A stretch of 64,000 bases of DNA from Geothrix sp. (GTDB lineage: Bacteria > Acidobacteriota > Holophagae > Holophagales > Holophagaceae): assembly GCA_030681515.1 (NCBI GenBank), contig JAUXSE010000016.1, forward strand, positions 148,848 through 212,847. Direction: 5' to 3'. How positions within the stretch are numbered: the stretch's first letter is position 1; each line of letters opens with the position of its first letter. The notes under the pieces were generated by a model. The model saw only the letters and a program-made list of their open reading frames with translations. It was not told the origin of the DNA and searched no databases. Positions 17,664-26,078 of this stretch are shown piece by piece. The position numbers and the translations under genes were made by a program.

Positions 17664-17712
17664 CGGCGACCTCGGGCCATGGGGTGGGAGAGCCAGAATA
17701 GGGGAAGGGGGT

Positions 17713-18954
17713 TCAGCGTGCCAGGGTGATTTTCACATCCGTGGCCGGGGGCATGGCCATGGGCATGCCGGGGGCCTGGGGCAGGATGGGCGGGGGGGCC
17801 TGCCCGGCGGACTCCCGGCCGCCGCCGCCCTGGGCGATGGACATGCCGCGCTCCATGTTGGCCTTGGCCATGTCGGCCGTGGCCATGACGCCTTCGAGGC
17901 GGAGCTTGAATTCGCCCACGTTGGTGGCCCGGAGGAGGGCCTCCTCTTCGGTGATGAGATTCTGGCGCAGCAGGAAGTAGAGGCTCTGGTCGAAGGTCTG
18001 CATGCCGTACTGGGCCGTGCCCGAGGCGATGACATCCTTCAGCATCTTGGTCTTGTCCTTGTCCTCGATGCAGCTGCGCACGGTCTCTGTGGCCACCATG
18101 ACCTCCACGGCGGGCACGCGGCCATGGCCATCGGCCCGGGGCACCAGGCGCTGGGAGATGACGCCCTTGAGTACGGAGGCGATCTGGAGGCGGATCTGCT
18201 TCTGGTGGTGGGGCGGGAAGACGGAGATCACGCGGTTGATGGTCTCCGTGGCGTCCAGGGTGTGCAGGGTGCTGAAGACCAGGTGGCCGGTCTCGGCCGC
18301 GTGAAGGGCGGTCTCGATGGTCTCCAGGTCGCGCATCTCGCCCACGAGGATCACGTCGGGATCCTGGCGGAGGGCGGCCCGGAGGGCCGAGGAGAAGCTC
18401 CGGCAGTCGGCCTCCACCTCGCGCTGGTTCACGATGCTGAGGTTGTCCCGGTGCAGGTACTCGATGGGATCCTCGATGGTGAGGATGTGCTCGGTGCGGG
18501 TGGCGTTGATGAGATCAATCATCGCCGCCAAGGTGGTGGATTTCCCCGAGCCGGTGGTGCCCGTCACCAGCACCAGGCCGCGCTGTTCCTGGCAGATGGT
18601 CTTGAGCACTTTCGGCAGCATCAGGTCGTCAATGGTGTAGATCTTCCGCGGGATCACGCGGAGCACCAGGCCCACGGTGCCGCGCTGATTGAAGATGTTG
18701 CAGCGGAAGCGGCCCAGGCTCGGCACCGAGTAGGCGATGTCAATGTCGAAGTTCTCCTTGAACTTCCCCTTCTGCTTGTCGCTGGCCATGATCGCGTAGG
18801 CCATGGCGATGGTGTCCTCCTGCACCAGCCGCTTGAACTGGGTCATGGGGGTGAGCTTGCCCCGGATGCGGGCGATGGGGTGGTTGCCGACCTTGAGGTG
18901 GAGGTCGCTGGCACCCTGCTCGCACACGACCGTGAGCAGTTCGTTGATGTGCAT
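17713..18954 (-). CDS. pilT: Twitching motility ATPase PilT
   Basis: A 413-residue hexameric retraction ATPase of type IV pili. An N-terminal PAS-like domain (ASDLHLKVGNHPIARIRG) precedes the RecA core with Walker A GTTGSGKST, the acidic box ILTIEDPIEY, Walker B DVILVGEMRD and the His box ETGHLVFSTLHT. The C-terminal 45 residues are Pro/Met/Gly-rich, a non-conserved tail. I chose the ATG at 18954, with GGGAG upstream and the domain beginning at once, over upstream candidates. It is divergent from typA. No pilin or other pil gene is in the window. Confidence 0.93.
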   Translation of the reverse strand: MHINELLTVVCEQGASDLHLKVGNHPIARIRGKLTPMTQFKRLVQEDTIAMAYAIMASDKQKGKFKENFDIDIAYSVPSLGRFRCNIFNQRGTVGLVLRVIPRKIYTIDDLMLPKVLKTICQEQRGLVLVTGTTGSGKSTTLAAMIDLINATRTEHILTIEDPIEYLHRDNLSIVNQREVEADCRSFSSALRAALRQDPDVILVGEMRDLETIETALHAAETGHLVFSTLHTLDATETINRVISVFPPHHQKQIRLQIASVLKGVISQRLVPRADGHGRVPAVEVMVATETVRSCIEDKDKTKMLKDVIASGTAQYGMQTFDQSLYFLLRQNLITEEEALLRATNVGEFKLRLEGVMATADMAKANMERGMSIAQGGGGRESAGQAPPPILPQAPGMPMAMPPATDVKITLAR

Positions 18955-19098
18955 GAGGTTCTCCCGAGGTGGGTGCTTCATCTTAGACCCCTGCCGCGAC
19001 AATGGAAGGGGGTGCGATTAGATCTCGGGAATGGCCGTGGTCTCTGGTAAAATCGAGGGTTCTGCCCGGCGTTTGCATGGGCCTATCCAGGAAGCCTG

Positions 19099-20922
19099 AT
19101 GACCCCCCTCGAAAAGATCCGCAATCTTGCCATCATCGCCCACGTTGATCACGGGAAGACCACCCTCGTGGACGCCCTGTTCAAGGGCGCCCACATGTTC
19201 CGGGACAACCAGCGCGTGCAGGAACGCGCCATGGACAGCAACGACCAGGAGCGCGAGCGCGGCATCACCATCCTGGCCAAGACGACCTCCCTGCACTGGG
19301 GGGGGTACCGCTTCAACATCGTGGACACCCCGGGCCACGCCGATTTCGGCGGCGAGGTGGAGCGCGTGCTGAGCATGGTGGATTCCGTGCTGCTGGTGGT
19401 GGACGCCTTCGACGGCCCCATGCCCCAGACCAAGTTCGTCACCCGCAAGGCCCTGGCCCTGGGCCTGAGGCCCATCGTGGTCATCAACAAGGTGGACCGC
19501 CCCGGCGCCCGCCCCGTATGGACCCAGGATCAGGTCTTCGATCTGCTCATCGAGCTGGGCGCCACCGAGGAGCAGCTGGACTTCCCCTGCGTCTTCGCCA
19601 GCGCCAAGCTGGGCTACGCCATGCTGGACATGAACGATGCCAGCGAGACACTGGATCCGCTCTTCGACACCATCGTCAAGCACTGCCCCCACCCCACTGG
19701 CAGTCCCGATGCGCCCCTGCAGATGCTCGTCACCCTCATGGACTGGAGCGACTTCGTCGGCCAGATCGGCATCGGCCGCATCGTGAATGGCCGCATTCAT
19801 GTCGGCGACAGCGTGAGCCTCATCAAGCGCGATGGCACCGTGCAGCCGCAGAAGATCACCCAGCTCTACGGATTCGAGGGCCTCACCCGCATCCAGCTCC
19901 AGGAGGGCAGCGCCGGCGAGATCGTCGCCATCGCCGGCATCGAGGACATCCGCGTGGGCGAGACCATCGCGGACGCATCCAATCCCATGGCCCTGGAGTA
20001 CGTGGACATTGACGAGCCGACCATCTCCATGATGTTCATGGTGAACGCCGGGCCCTTCGCCGGCCAGGACGGCAAGTACATCCAGAGCCGGCGCATCCGC
20101 GAGCGCCTCCAGAAGGAGCTTCAGCACAACGTGGCCCTGCGGGTGGAAGACACCGACAGCCCCGATTCCTTCAAGGTGAGCGGCCGCGGCGAGCTGCACC
20201 TCTCCGTGCTCATCGAGTCCATGCGCCGCGAGGGCTTCGAACTGTGCGTGAGCCGTCCCGAAGTCATCCTCCACATCAATGAGCAGGGCGAGAAGCTCGA
20301 ACCCTATGAGGATGTGACCATTGACATCCCCGAGGCCTACATGGGCGTGACCATGGAACACATGGGCAACCGCAAGGCCGAGATGCAGGACATGGGCAAC
20401 GAATCCGGCCGCATGCGCCTGCACTTCAAGATCCCCAGCCGCGGCCTCATCGGCTTCCGCAACGAGTTCATGACCGATACCCGCGGCGAAGGCCTCATCC
20501 ACAGCCTCTTCAGCCACTACGGCCCCCACAAGGGCGAGTTGACCAGCCGCAAGAACGGCGTGCTCATCAGCATGGAGACCTGCGAGTCCGTGGGCTTCGC
20601 CCTCATGAACCTGGAGGAGCGCGGCGTCATCTTCATCCAGCCCGGCACCAAGTGCTACGAGGGCATGATCGTGGGCGAGCACGCCCGCGAGAACGACCTG
20701 GTGGTGAACGTGGCCAAGGCCAAGAAGCTGTCGAACATGCGCTCCAGCGGCAGCGACGATGCCACCCGCATCACGCCGCCCCGGGAGCACACCCTGGAGC
20801 AGGCCCTGGAGTACATCGAGACCGATGAACTGGTGGAAGTGACCCCCAACTTCATCCGCATGCGCAAGCGGGTGCTGGACTCCAACGAGCGCAAGAAGTC
20901 CGAAAAGCGTTCGGACGCCTGA
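19099..20922 (+). CDS. typA: Ribosome-associated GTPase TypA/BipA
   Basis: A 607-residue translational GTPase. The G domain motifs are AHVDHGKTT (G1), ERGITI (G2), [15 protein letters not shown] (G3) and [10 protein letters not shown] (G4). EF-G-like domains II, III and V follow, then the TypA-specific C-terminal domain ([36 protein letters not shown]-like end replaced by [16 protein letters not shown]). TypA binds 70S ribosomes and helps subunit assembly and stress responses. AGGAAG precedes the ATG. A repeat element begins 6 bp after its stop. Confidence 0.97.
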   Translation: MTPLEKIRNLAIIAHVDHGKTTLVDALFKGAHMFRDNQRVQERAMDSNDQERERGITILAKTTSLHWGGYRFNIVDTPGHADFGGEVERVLSMVDSVLLVVDAFDGPMPQTKFVTRKALALGLRPIVVINKVDRPGARPVWTQDQVFDLLIELGATEEQLDFPCVFASAKLGYAMLDMNDASETLDPLFDTIVKHCPHPTGSPDAPLQMLVTLMDWSDFVGQIGIGRIVNGRIHVGDSVSLIKRDGTVQPQKITQLYGFEGLTRIQLQEGSAGEIVAIAGIEDIRVGETIADASNPMALEYVDIDEPTISMMFMVNAGPFAGQDGKYIQSRRIRERLQKELQHNVALRVEDTDSPDSFKVSGRGELHLSVLIESMRREGFELCVSRPEVILHINEQGEKLEPYEDVTIDIPEAYMGVTMEHMGNRKAEMQDMGNESGRMRLHFKIPSRGLIGFRNEFMTDTRGEGLIHSLFSHYGPHKGELTSRKNGVLISMETCESVGFALMNLEERGVIFIQPGTKCYEGMIVGEHARENDLVVNVAKAKKLSNMRSSGSDDATRITPPREHTLEQALEYIETDELVEVTPNFIRMRKRVLDSNERKKSEKRSDA

Positions 20923-20928
20923 TTCTAG

Positions 20929-21118
20929 GCTCCAGGCCTCAGGCTTCAGTAACAGCTTCCTGATGCGCCGCTGCGCGGCGCGATGATGGTTCAGTTTGGC
21001 GCCGGCCCAATTGAGCGGCCCAGAAAAATACACTGGCGTGGGCCGCAGGCCCGCATCAAAGATCATTTCCTGAAGCCTGAAGCCTGAAGCCTGAAGCCTG
21101 AAGCCTGAAGCCTGAAGC
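20929..21118. repeat. Short element bounded by inverted 7-bp tandem arrays
   Basis: The left end (20929-20949) is three copies of a heptamer which on the minus strand read CTGAAGC, CTGAGGC and CTGGAGC. The right end (21070-21118) is seven perfect plus-strand copies of CTGAAGC. The 120 bp between holds no convincing gene. The element fills most of the gap between typA and the YdcF-family gene. Its design matches the element at 38095-38637, which does carry a gene. Confidence 0.85.
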
Positions 21119-21158
21119 CTGTCCCCCCAAGCCCGGTCCATTCGCCTACCCTGATCCC

Positions 21159-21854
21159 ATGCCCCAGCCCTACCACGCCCCGCCCCGTGCTGGCTTCCAT
21201 CAGAAGCTCGGCCCGGGCGGGGCGGCTTCCTTGAGCCTGGCGGTCGTGACGGTCCTGGGGTTGCTGGGACTTCCGTGGGTGTTCCGGTTCCGGCAGGTCC
21301 TCCGGGGCGTCCACGGGGATGAATCCGGATCCGTGGACGCGATTCTCGTGCTGGGCCGGCGGCTGGAGGGGGACTGGCTGACGCCGGTCTTCGAGGCCCG
21401 CCTGGCCCATGCGGAGGCGCTGTGGCGGCAGGGGTTCGCGCCGCGCATCTTCGTGGCCGGGGGCACCACGGGGACGGCGGCGCGCAGCGAGGCCGAGGCG
21501 GGGCGGGACTGGCTGCTGGCCCGGGGCGTCCCCGATGCGGCCATCCTGCTGGAGGACCGCAGCCAGCACACCCTGGAGAACCTCTTCAACGTGCGGGTCC
21601 ACATGCGCGCCGAAGGCTGGCGGACCCTGCTGGTGGTTTCGGATCCCCTGCATCTCGCCCGGGCCATGGCCACGGCCCGGGGCCTGGATCTGGAGGCGCG
21701 GTGCAGCCCGGCGCCGGATGCTCCGCCGAGCCCCGGCACCCTCGCCTGGTGGCGACGGGCGGCCCTGGAGGCCTTCCTGCTGCACTGGTACCACACCGGA
21801 ATGTCGTACAGCCGGTTGATCCGGAGCGAACGGCAGCTCGAACGGGTCACCTGA
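21159..21854 (+). CDS. YdcF/DUF218-family membrane-anchored protein
   Basis: A 231-residue protein with one N-terminal membrane helix (AASLSLAVVTVLGLLGLPWVF) and a DUF218 domain: DAILVLGRRLEGD, then RLAHAEALWRQG, RIFVAGGT, and SEAEAGRDWLLARGVPDAAI. The same domain in YdcF/SanA proteins is linked to envelope biogenesis and vancomycin tolerance, but the reaction is unknown. The ribosome-binding site is weak. rsmI follows 22 bp downstream on the same strand. Confidence 0.85.
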   Translation: MPQPYHAPPRAGFHQKLGPGGAASLSLAVVTVLGLLGLPWVFRFRQVLRGVHGDESGSVDAILVLGRRLEGDWLTPVFEARLAHAEALWRQGFAPRIFVAGGTTGTAARSEAEAGRDWLLARGVPDAAILLEDRSQHTLENLFNVRVHMRAEGWRTLLVVSDPLHLARAMATARGLDLEARCSPAPDAPPSPGTLAWWRRAALEAFLLHWYHTGMSYSRLIRSERQLERVT

Positions 21855-21876
21855 TGGCTGCCAGACTGGACGGATC

Positions 21877-22728
21877 ATGACCGGCCACCTCATCCTCGTC
21901 CCCACCCCCATTGGAAACCTCGGCGACCTCACGGACCGCGCGAAGGAGGCGTTGGCCCAGGCCGATCTGGTGGCCTGCGAGGACACCCGCCGCACCGGGG
22001 GCCTGCTCAAGCACCTCGGGATTGATAAACCCCTGCTCCGCTTCGACGATCACGCGGGCGCCGCGGCCTTCGAGCGGCTGGGCCTGGAACTGGCTTCGGG
22101 CCGCACGGTGGCCTACTGCAGCGATGCGGGGATGCCCGGCATCAACGATCCCGGCTTCGAAATCGCCCGGGCCGCCCGGGCCGCCGGCGCGAAGGTCACC
22201 GTGCTGCCCGGGGCCTCGGCCGTGCTGCTGGCGGTGGTGGCCTCGGGCCTGCCCAGCCACGCCTTCAGTTTCCGGGGCTACCTGCCGAGCCGCGGCGAAC
22301 CCCGTCGGGCCATGCTCCAGAAGCTCGGCACCGAGGCGGAAACGGTGGTCGTTTTCGAAACGCCCCACCGCATCCACGACACGCTGGCGGATCTGGAGGA
22401 ATTGCTGCCGGACCGCGAGATCGCCCTGGGCCGGGAGCTGACGAAGCTGCACGAAACCTGGTACCGCGGCACCCCCGCTCAGGTGAAGGCCCAACTCGGC
22501 GGCGAGGACCGGGGCGAGATGGTGCTGGTACTGGCGGGGGCATCCGCCAAGCGCCTGGTCACGGAGGCGGCCGCGGAATTCGATGGCAAGGATCTGCCGG
22601 AGTGGGCCCGGACCTACCTCGCCGCCGCGCGGGAGGGCGGCATGACCCTCCGCGAGGCCGTGAAGCCCCTGGCCAAGCACCTGGGGGTGTCCGCCTCGGA
22701 ACTGTACCGGCTGGCCTCCGTCCTCTGA
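21877..22728 (+). CDS. rsmI: 16S rRNA 2'-O-methyltransferase RsmI
   Basis: A 283-residue SAM-dependent methyltransferase of the tetrapyrrole methylase fold that modifies cytidine 1402 of 16S rRNA. Diagnostic motifs are LILVPTPIGNLGDLTDRA at the start, ACEDTRRTGGLLKHLGI, YCSDAGMPGINDPGFE and the family SFRGYLPSRGEPRR. The length is standard. It probably shares a transcript with the YdcF-family gene before it. A 24-bp inverted repeat lies 35 bp after its stop. Confidence 0.96.
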   Translation: MTGHLILVPTPIGNLGDLTDRAKEALAQADLVACEDTRRTGGLLKHLGIDKPLLRFDDHAGAAAFERLGLELASGRTVAYCSDAGMPGINDPGFEIARAARAAGAKVTVLPGASAVLLAVVASGLPSHAFSFRGYLPSRGEPRRAMLQKLGTEAETVVVFETPHRIHDTLADLEELLPDREIALGRELTKLHETWYRGTPAQVKAQLGGEDRGEMVLVLAGASAKRLVTEAAAEFDGKDLPEWARTYLAAAREGGMTLREAVKPLAKHLGVSASELYRLASVL

Positions 22729-22763
22729 TTGAACCTCGTCGGGATGATTTGTGGGCATCGGTC

Positions 22764-22787
22764 ACAACAGGAGCGTACTCCCGTTGT
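22764..22787. promoter_or_regulatory. 24-bp inverted repeat between rsmI and hoxF
   Basis: ACAACAGGAG and CTCCCGTTGT pair with one mismatch around CGTA. It lies 35 bp after the rsmI stop and about 130 bp before hoxF, without a T tract. It could be an operator for the hydrogenase operon or a terminator-like hairpin. The rest of the 22729-22915 gap shows no clear promoter or sigma-54 site. Confidence 0.45.
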
Positions 22788-22915
22788 ATCGGCTGGAGCC
22801 CCGGCGTAGATTCATGATGTTCGAGTCGTCTTTAATGTGAAACACCGGGTGCGCCAGATCCACTCGGTGGACACGGGCCGGGAACAGGCTCCCGGCCAGA
22901 CCCAGGGAGATGCCC

Positions 22916-24790
22916 ATGTCCCTCGCCCATACGGCCGACCCCCAGGAAGCGGTTTCCCGGATCCTGCAGCGGCATGGCCGGGATCCGGGGGAGCTGCTGC
23001 AGATCCTCGTGGAGGTGCAGCACGCCTTCCATCACATCCCCGAGGAGGTGATGGCCCTGCTGTCGGAGCGGCTGGGGGTGCCGCTCGTGCGCGTGAGGGG
23101 CGTGGTGTCCTTCTACAGTTTCCTCAGCCCGGTGCCCCAGGGCGAGGTGGTGATCCACTTCAGTGACAACATCACCGACCGCATGGGGGGCAATGCCGAG
23201 CTGGCGTCCCTTCTGTGCGAGCGGCTGGGGGTGGCCCTCGGGGAAACCCGCCGGGATGGCCGGGTGAGCGTGCACATGACCTCATGCACGGGCATGTCGG
23301 ACCAGGGCCCCGCGGCCCTGGTGGACTACCTGCCCCTGACCCGGCTGGATACCGCGCGCATCCGCCAGATCGCCGACCTGGTGAACGCGGGCGTCCCGGT
23401 ATCGGGCTGGCCCAGGGATTTCTTCACGGTGGAGACCCAGATCCGAAGGTCCGACGTGGTCTTCCGGACGCCCCTCGAACCGGGGGCCGGGCTGCGGGCC
23501 AGCCTGGAGCGCGGAGGCGAGATCCTGCCAGCCTGGGCCGAGGACATGGCGCCCGGCGATGCCACCCGCCACCACCTGGAACGGGGCGGCGCCGAGACCC
23601 TCAAGGAGATCTACCGCTCCGAGCTGCGGGGCCGGGGCGGGGCCGGTTTCAAGACCGCCATCAAGTGGGAATCCGTGCGCAACGGCAAGATGGGCGGGCG
23701 CTACGTGCTCTGCAACGCGGACGAGGGCGAACCGGGCACCTTCAAGGATCGCGCGCTGCTCACGGATCATGCGGACACGGTCTTCGAGGGCATGACCATC
23801 TGCGGCCAGGTGGTGGGATCCAAGAAGGGGATCCTCTATATCCGGCAGGAATACTGGTATCTCAAGGAGCACCTGGAAGGCGTGCTGAACCGGCGCCGCG
23901 AGGCTGGCCTCCTGGGCCGCGGCATCCTGGGCACGGGCCTGGAATTCGACATCCAGATCCACTGGGGCGCCGGCGCCTACATCTGCGGCATGGAAAGCGC
24001 CATGATCAAGAGCATCGAGGGCCGCCGGGGCATTCCACGGCGCCGATGGCCGCTGCCCGTGCACATGGGCTACATGAAGAAGCCCACGGTGGTGAACAAC
24101 GTGGAGACCTTCGCCGCGGCCGCGCTCATCAGCGCCCGAGGCGGCGCGTGGTTCGCCTACAACGGCACGTCCCAGTCCAGCGGCACCAAGCTCTTCTGCG
24201 TGTCCGGGGATTGCGCGAGGCCCGGCGTCTATGAATATCCCTTCGGCGTGACCCTTCGCGAGGTGCTCCGCGATTGCGGCGGGGAGGAGGCCCAGGGCGC
24301 GCAGGTGGGTGGGCCCAGCGGGACCATGGTGAACCAGGGCGAGTTCGACCGCCGCATCTGCTTCGAGGACCTGGGCAGCACGGGCACCCTCATGATCTTC
24401 GGCCCCGGCCGGGACATGTTCGACGCCGTGAAGAATTTCGCGGGCTTCTTCCAGCATGAAAGCTGCGGACTGTGCGCCCCCTGCCGCGTGGGCACCACGC
24501 TCCTGGCCAACTATGTCAGGAAGTTCGACCGCGGGTGGGGCTCCCCGCTGGATATCGCCGAGATCGAGCACATCGCCCAGGTCATGAAGACCATGGCCCA
24601 CTGCGGGCTGGGCCAGTCCGCCAGCCTGCACATCACCGACAGCATCCGGAAATTCCCGGACCTGTGGAATGGCCGGATGCAGACCCGGGAGTTCATCCCC
24701 GCGTTCGACCTCGACGACGCGCTGGCAGAGGCCCGGAGCCTGACCGGACGCAAGGATCCCGCCGCCCATCTGACCCGCGAGGAGGCCTGA
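22916..24790 (+). CDS. hoxF: Bidirectional NAD-linked [NiFe] hydrogenase, diaphorase subunit HoxF
   Basis: A 624-residue diaphorase subunit of a group 3d-type hydrogenase. The N-terminal ~165 residues are a NuoE/HoxE-like thioredoxin fold (VRGVVSFYSF); the rest is NuoF-like. FMN and NADH binding is shown by RGRGGAGFKTAIKW and NADEGEPGTFKDR, and the N3-type [4Fe-4S] cluster by SCGLCAPCRVGT with a later Cys in MAHCGLGQ. In the NuoE-like part only SCTGM and one isolated Cys are seen, so the usual four-Cys [2Fe-2S] site looks incomplete. I prefer the ATG at 22916 (GGGAG spacing) to one two codons upstream. It heads the hox-hyp operon. Confidence 0.95.
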   Translation: MSLAHTADPQEAVSRILQRHGRDPGELLQILVEVQHAFHHIPEEVMALLSERLGVPLVRVRGVVSFYSFLSPVPQGEVVIHFSDNITDRMGGNAELASLLCERLGVALGETRRDGRVSVHMTSCTGMSDQGPAALVDYLPLTRLDTARIRQIADLVNAGVPVSGWPRDFFTVETQIRRSDVVFRTPLEPGAGLRASLERGGEILPAWAEDMAPGDATRHHLERGGAETLKEIYRSELRGRGGAGFKTAIKWESVRNGKMGGRYVLCNADEGEPGTFKDRALLTDHADTVFEGMTICGQVVGSKKGILYIRQEYWYLKEHLEGVLNRRREAGLLGRGILGTGLEFDIQIHWGAGAYICGMESAMIKSIEGRRGIPRRRWPLPVHMGYMKKPTVVNNVETFAAAALISARGGAWFAYNGTSQSSGTKLFCVSGDCARPGVYEYPFGVTLREVLRDCGGEEAQGAQVGGPSGTMVNQGEFDRRICFEDLGSTGTLMIFGPGRDMFDAVKNFAGFFQHESCGLCAPCRVGTTLLANYVRKFDRGWGSPLDIAEIEHIAQVMKTMAHCGLGQSASLHITDSIRKFPDLWNGRMQTREFIPAFDLDDALAEARSLTGRKDPAAHLTREEA

Positions 24791-24793
24791 GCC

Positions 24794-25519
24794 ATGACCG
24801 ACACATTCCTTCTGGACGGCAAGGAGATCCCCTTCCGCGAGGGCCAGACGGTCCTGCAGGCCGCGCTGTCCGCCGGGCATTTCATCCCCCACCTGTGCTG
24901 GCGGCCGCAGCTGGAGCCCCACAGCTCCTGCCGCCTCTGCACGGTCATCATCAAGGGCCGGCCCTTCTCCTCCTGCACCCAGCCCGCCATGAAGGATCAG
25001 GAGGTGGCGTGCGACACGCCCGAGCTGCTGGCCCTGCGCCGGGCCGTGATCCAGATGATCTTCGTGGAGGGCAACCACTACTGCCCATCCTGCGAGGAGA
25101 GCGGCCATTGCCGCCTGCAGGCCACCGCCTACCACCTGGGCCTCCAGGATAACCATTTCCCGCAGCAGTTCCCCATCCGCGAGCGGGACAGCAGCCATCC
25201 GGAGGTGAACATGGACCGGGACCGCTGCATCCGCTGCGAAACCTGCGTGCGGGCCAGCCGGGATCTGGACCGGAAGAACATCTTCGGCATCCACGGCCGG
25301 GGCATCAAGTCGAAGCTGGCCGTGAACGCGCCCTCGGGGTTGCTGAAGGACACGGACCTGGCCGCCGGGGACCAGGCCGTGGCGCTCTGCCCCACCGGGT
25401 GCCTGACCGTGAAGGGGGTGGGATTCAAGGTGCCCATCGGCGAGCGCGTCTACGACAAGGAATCCATCAGTGCCGTGGCCCTGAGGGAATTCCAGGCACA
25501 GGAGGCCCTCCGTGGCTGA
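24794..25519 (+). CDS. hoxU: Hydrogenase diaphorase iron-sulfur subunit HoxU
   Basis: A 241-residue electron-transfer subunit linking HoxF to HoxY. The N-terminal [2Fe-2S] ferredoxin domain has HLCW, then SCRLC and a later SC (about residues 34-62). The NuoG-like cluster site reads NHYCPSCEESGHCRLQ, and a C-terminal [4Fe-4S] pattern is CIRCETC with ALCPTGC. The length equals that of known HoxU proteins (about 235-240). It begins 3 bp after hoxF and overlaps hoxY by 8 bp. Confidence 0.95.
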   Translation: MTDTFLLDGKEIPFREGQTVLQAALSAGHFIPHLCWRPQLEPHSSCRLCTVIIKGRPFSSCTQPAMKDQEVACDTPELLALRRAVIQMIFVEGNHYCPSCEESGHCRLQATAYHLGLQDNHFPQQFPIRERDSSHPEVNMDRDRCIRCETCVRASRDLDRKNIFGIHGRGIKSKLAVNAPSGLLKDTDLAAGDQAVALCPTGCLTVKGVGFKVPIGERVYDKESISAVALREFQAQEALRG

Positions 25520-26054
25520 GAAACTCAAAGTCGCCACCTGTTCGCTGGCCGGCTGCTTCGGCTGCCACATGTCCCTGCTGGACATAGACGAGCGTTTCCT
25601 CGACCTCCTGGAAGTGGTGGAATTCGACCGGAGCCCCATTGACGACATCAAGCACATCAGCCAGCCCGTGGACCTCGGCCTGATCGAAGGCGGCGTCTGC
25701 AACGCGGAGAACGTCCACGTCCTCCACGAGTTCCGCAGCATGTGCAAGGTGCTGGTCGCCGTGGGCGAGTGCGGCATCACCGGCGGCATCCCTTCCATGC
25801 GCAACAGCTTCACCCTGAAGCAGTGCCTGGAGGAGTCGTACATCCGCGGCGCCGGCGTGGAGTTCGCCCAGGTGCCGGATGATCCGGAACTGCCTCTGCT
25901 GCTCGACAAGGTGCGGCCTCTGCATCACATCGTGAAGATTGACTACTTCCTTCCGGGATGCCCGCCGTCGGCCGATGCCTTCTGGCATTTCCTCACCGAG
26001 CTGATCGCCGGCCGCGACCCCAGCCTTCCTCCGGCCCTCATCCGCTTCGATTGA
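25512..26054 (+). CDS. hoxY: [NiFe] hydrogenase small subunit HoxY
   Basis: A 180-residue short-form small subunit holding the proximal [4Fe-4S] cluster. Ligand cysteines appear in CSLAGCFGCHMS, VGECGITGG and LPGCPPSAD. There is no Tat signal, so the enzyme is cytoplasmic, as expected for the NAD-linked type. The start is GTG, overlapping hoxU, with an upstream GGAGG within the hoxU end. It partners HoxH. Confidence 0.95.
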   Translation: MAEKLKVATCSLAGCFGCHMSLLDIDERFLDLLEVVEFDRSPIDDIKHISQPVDLGLIEGGVCNAENVHVLHEFRSMCKVLVAVGECGITGGIPSMRNSFTLKQCLEESYIRGAGVEFAQVPDDPELPLLLDKVRPLHHIVKIDYFLPGCPPSADAFWHFLTELIAGRDPSLPPALIRFD

Positions 26055-26078
26055 ACGCCCCGCATCAGAGGAACCGCC

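Noticed and set aside
19048..19053. TAAAAT as a -10 box for typA
   Set aside because: No -35 sequence at a suitable distance, so not listed as a promoter.
21070..21118. Tandem repeats considered as a CRISPR array
   Set aside because: Units are 7 bp without spacers; no cas gene is near.
19018..21141. A 707-codon minus-strand frame with a repeated LQASGFR start
   Set aside because: The start is translated heptamer repeat and the rest is antisense to typA.
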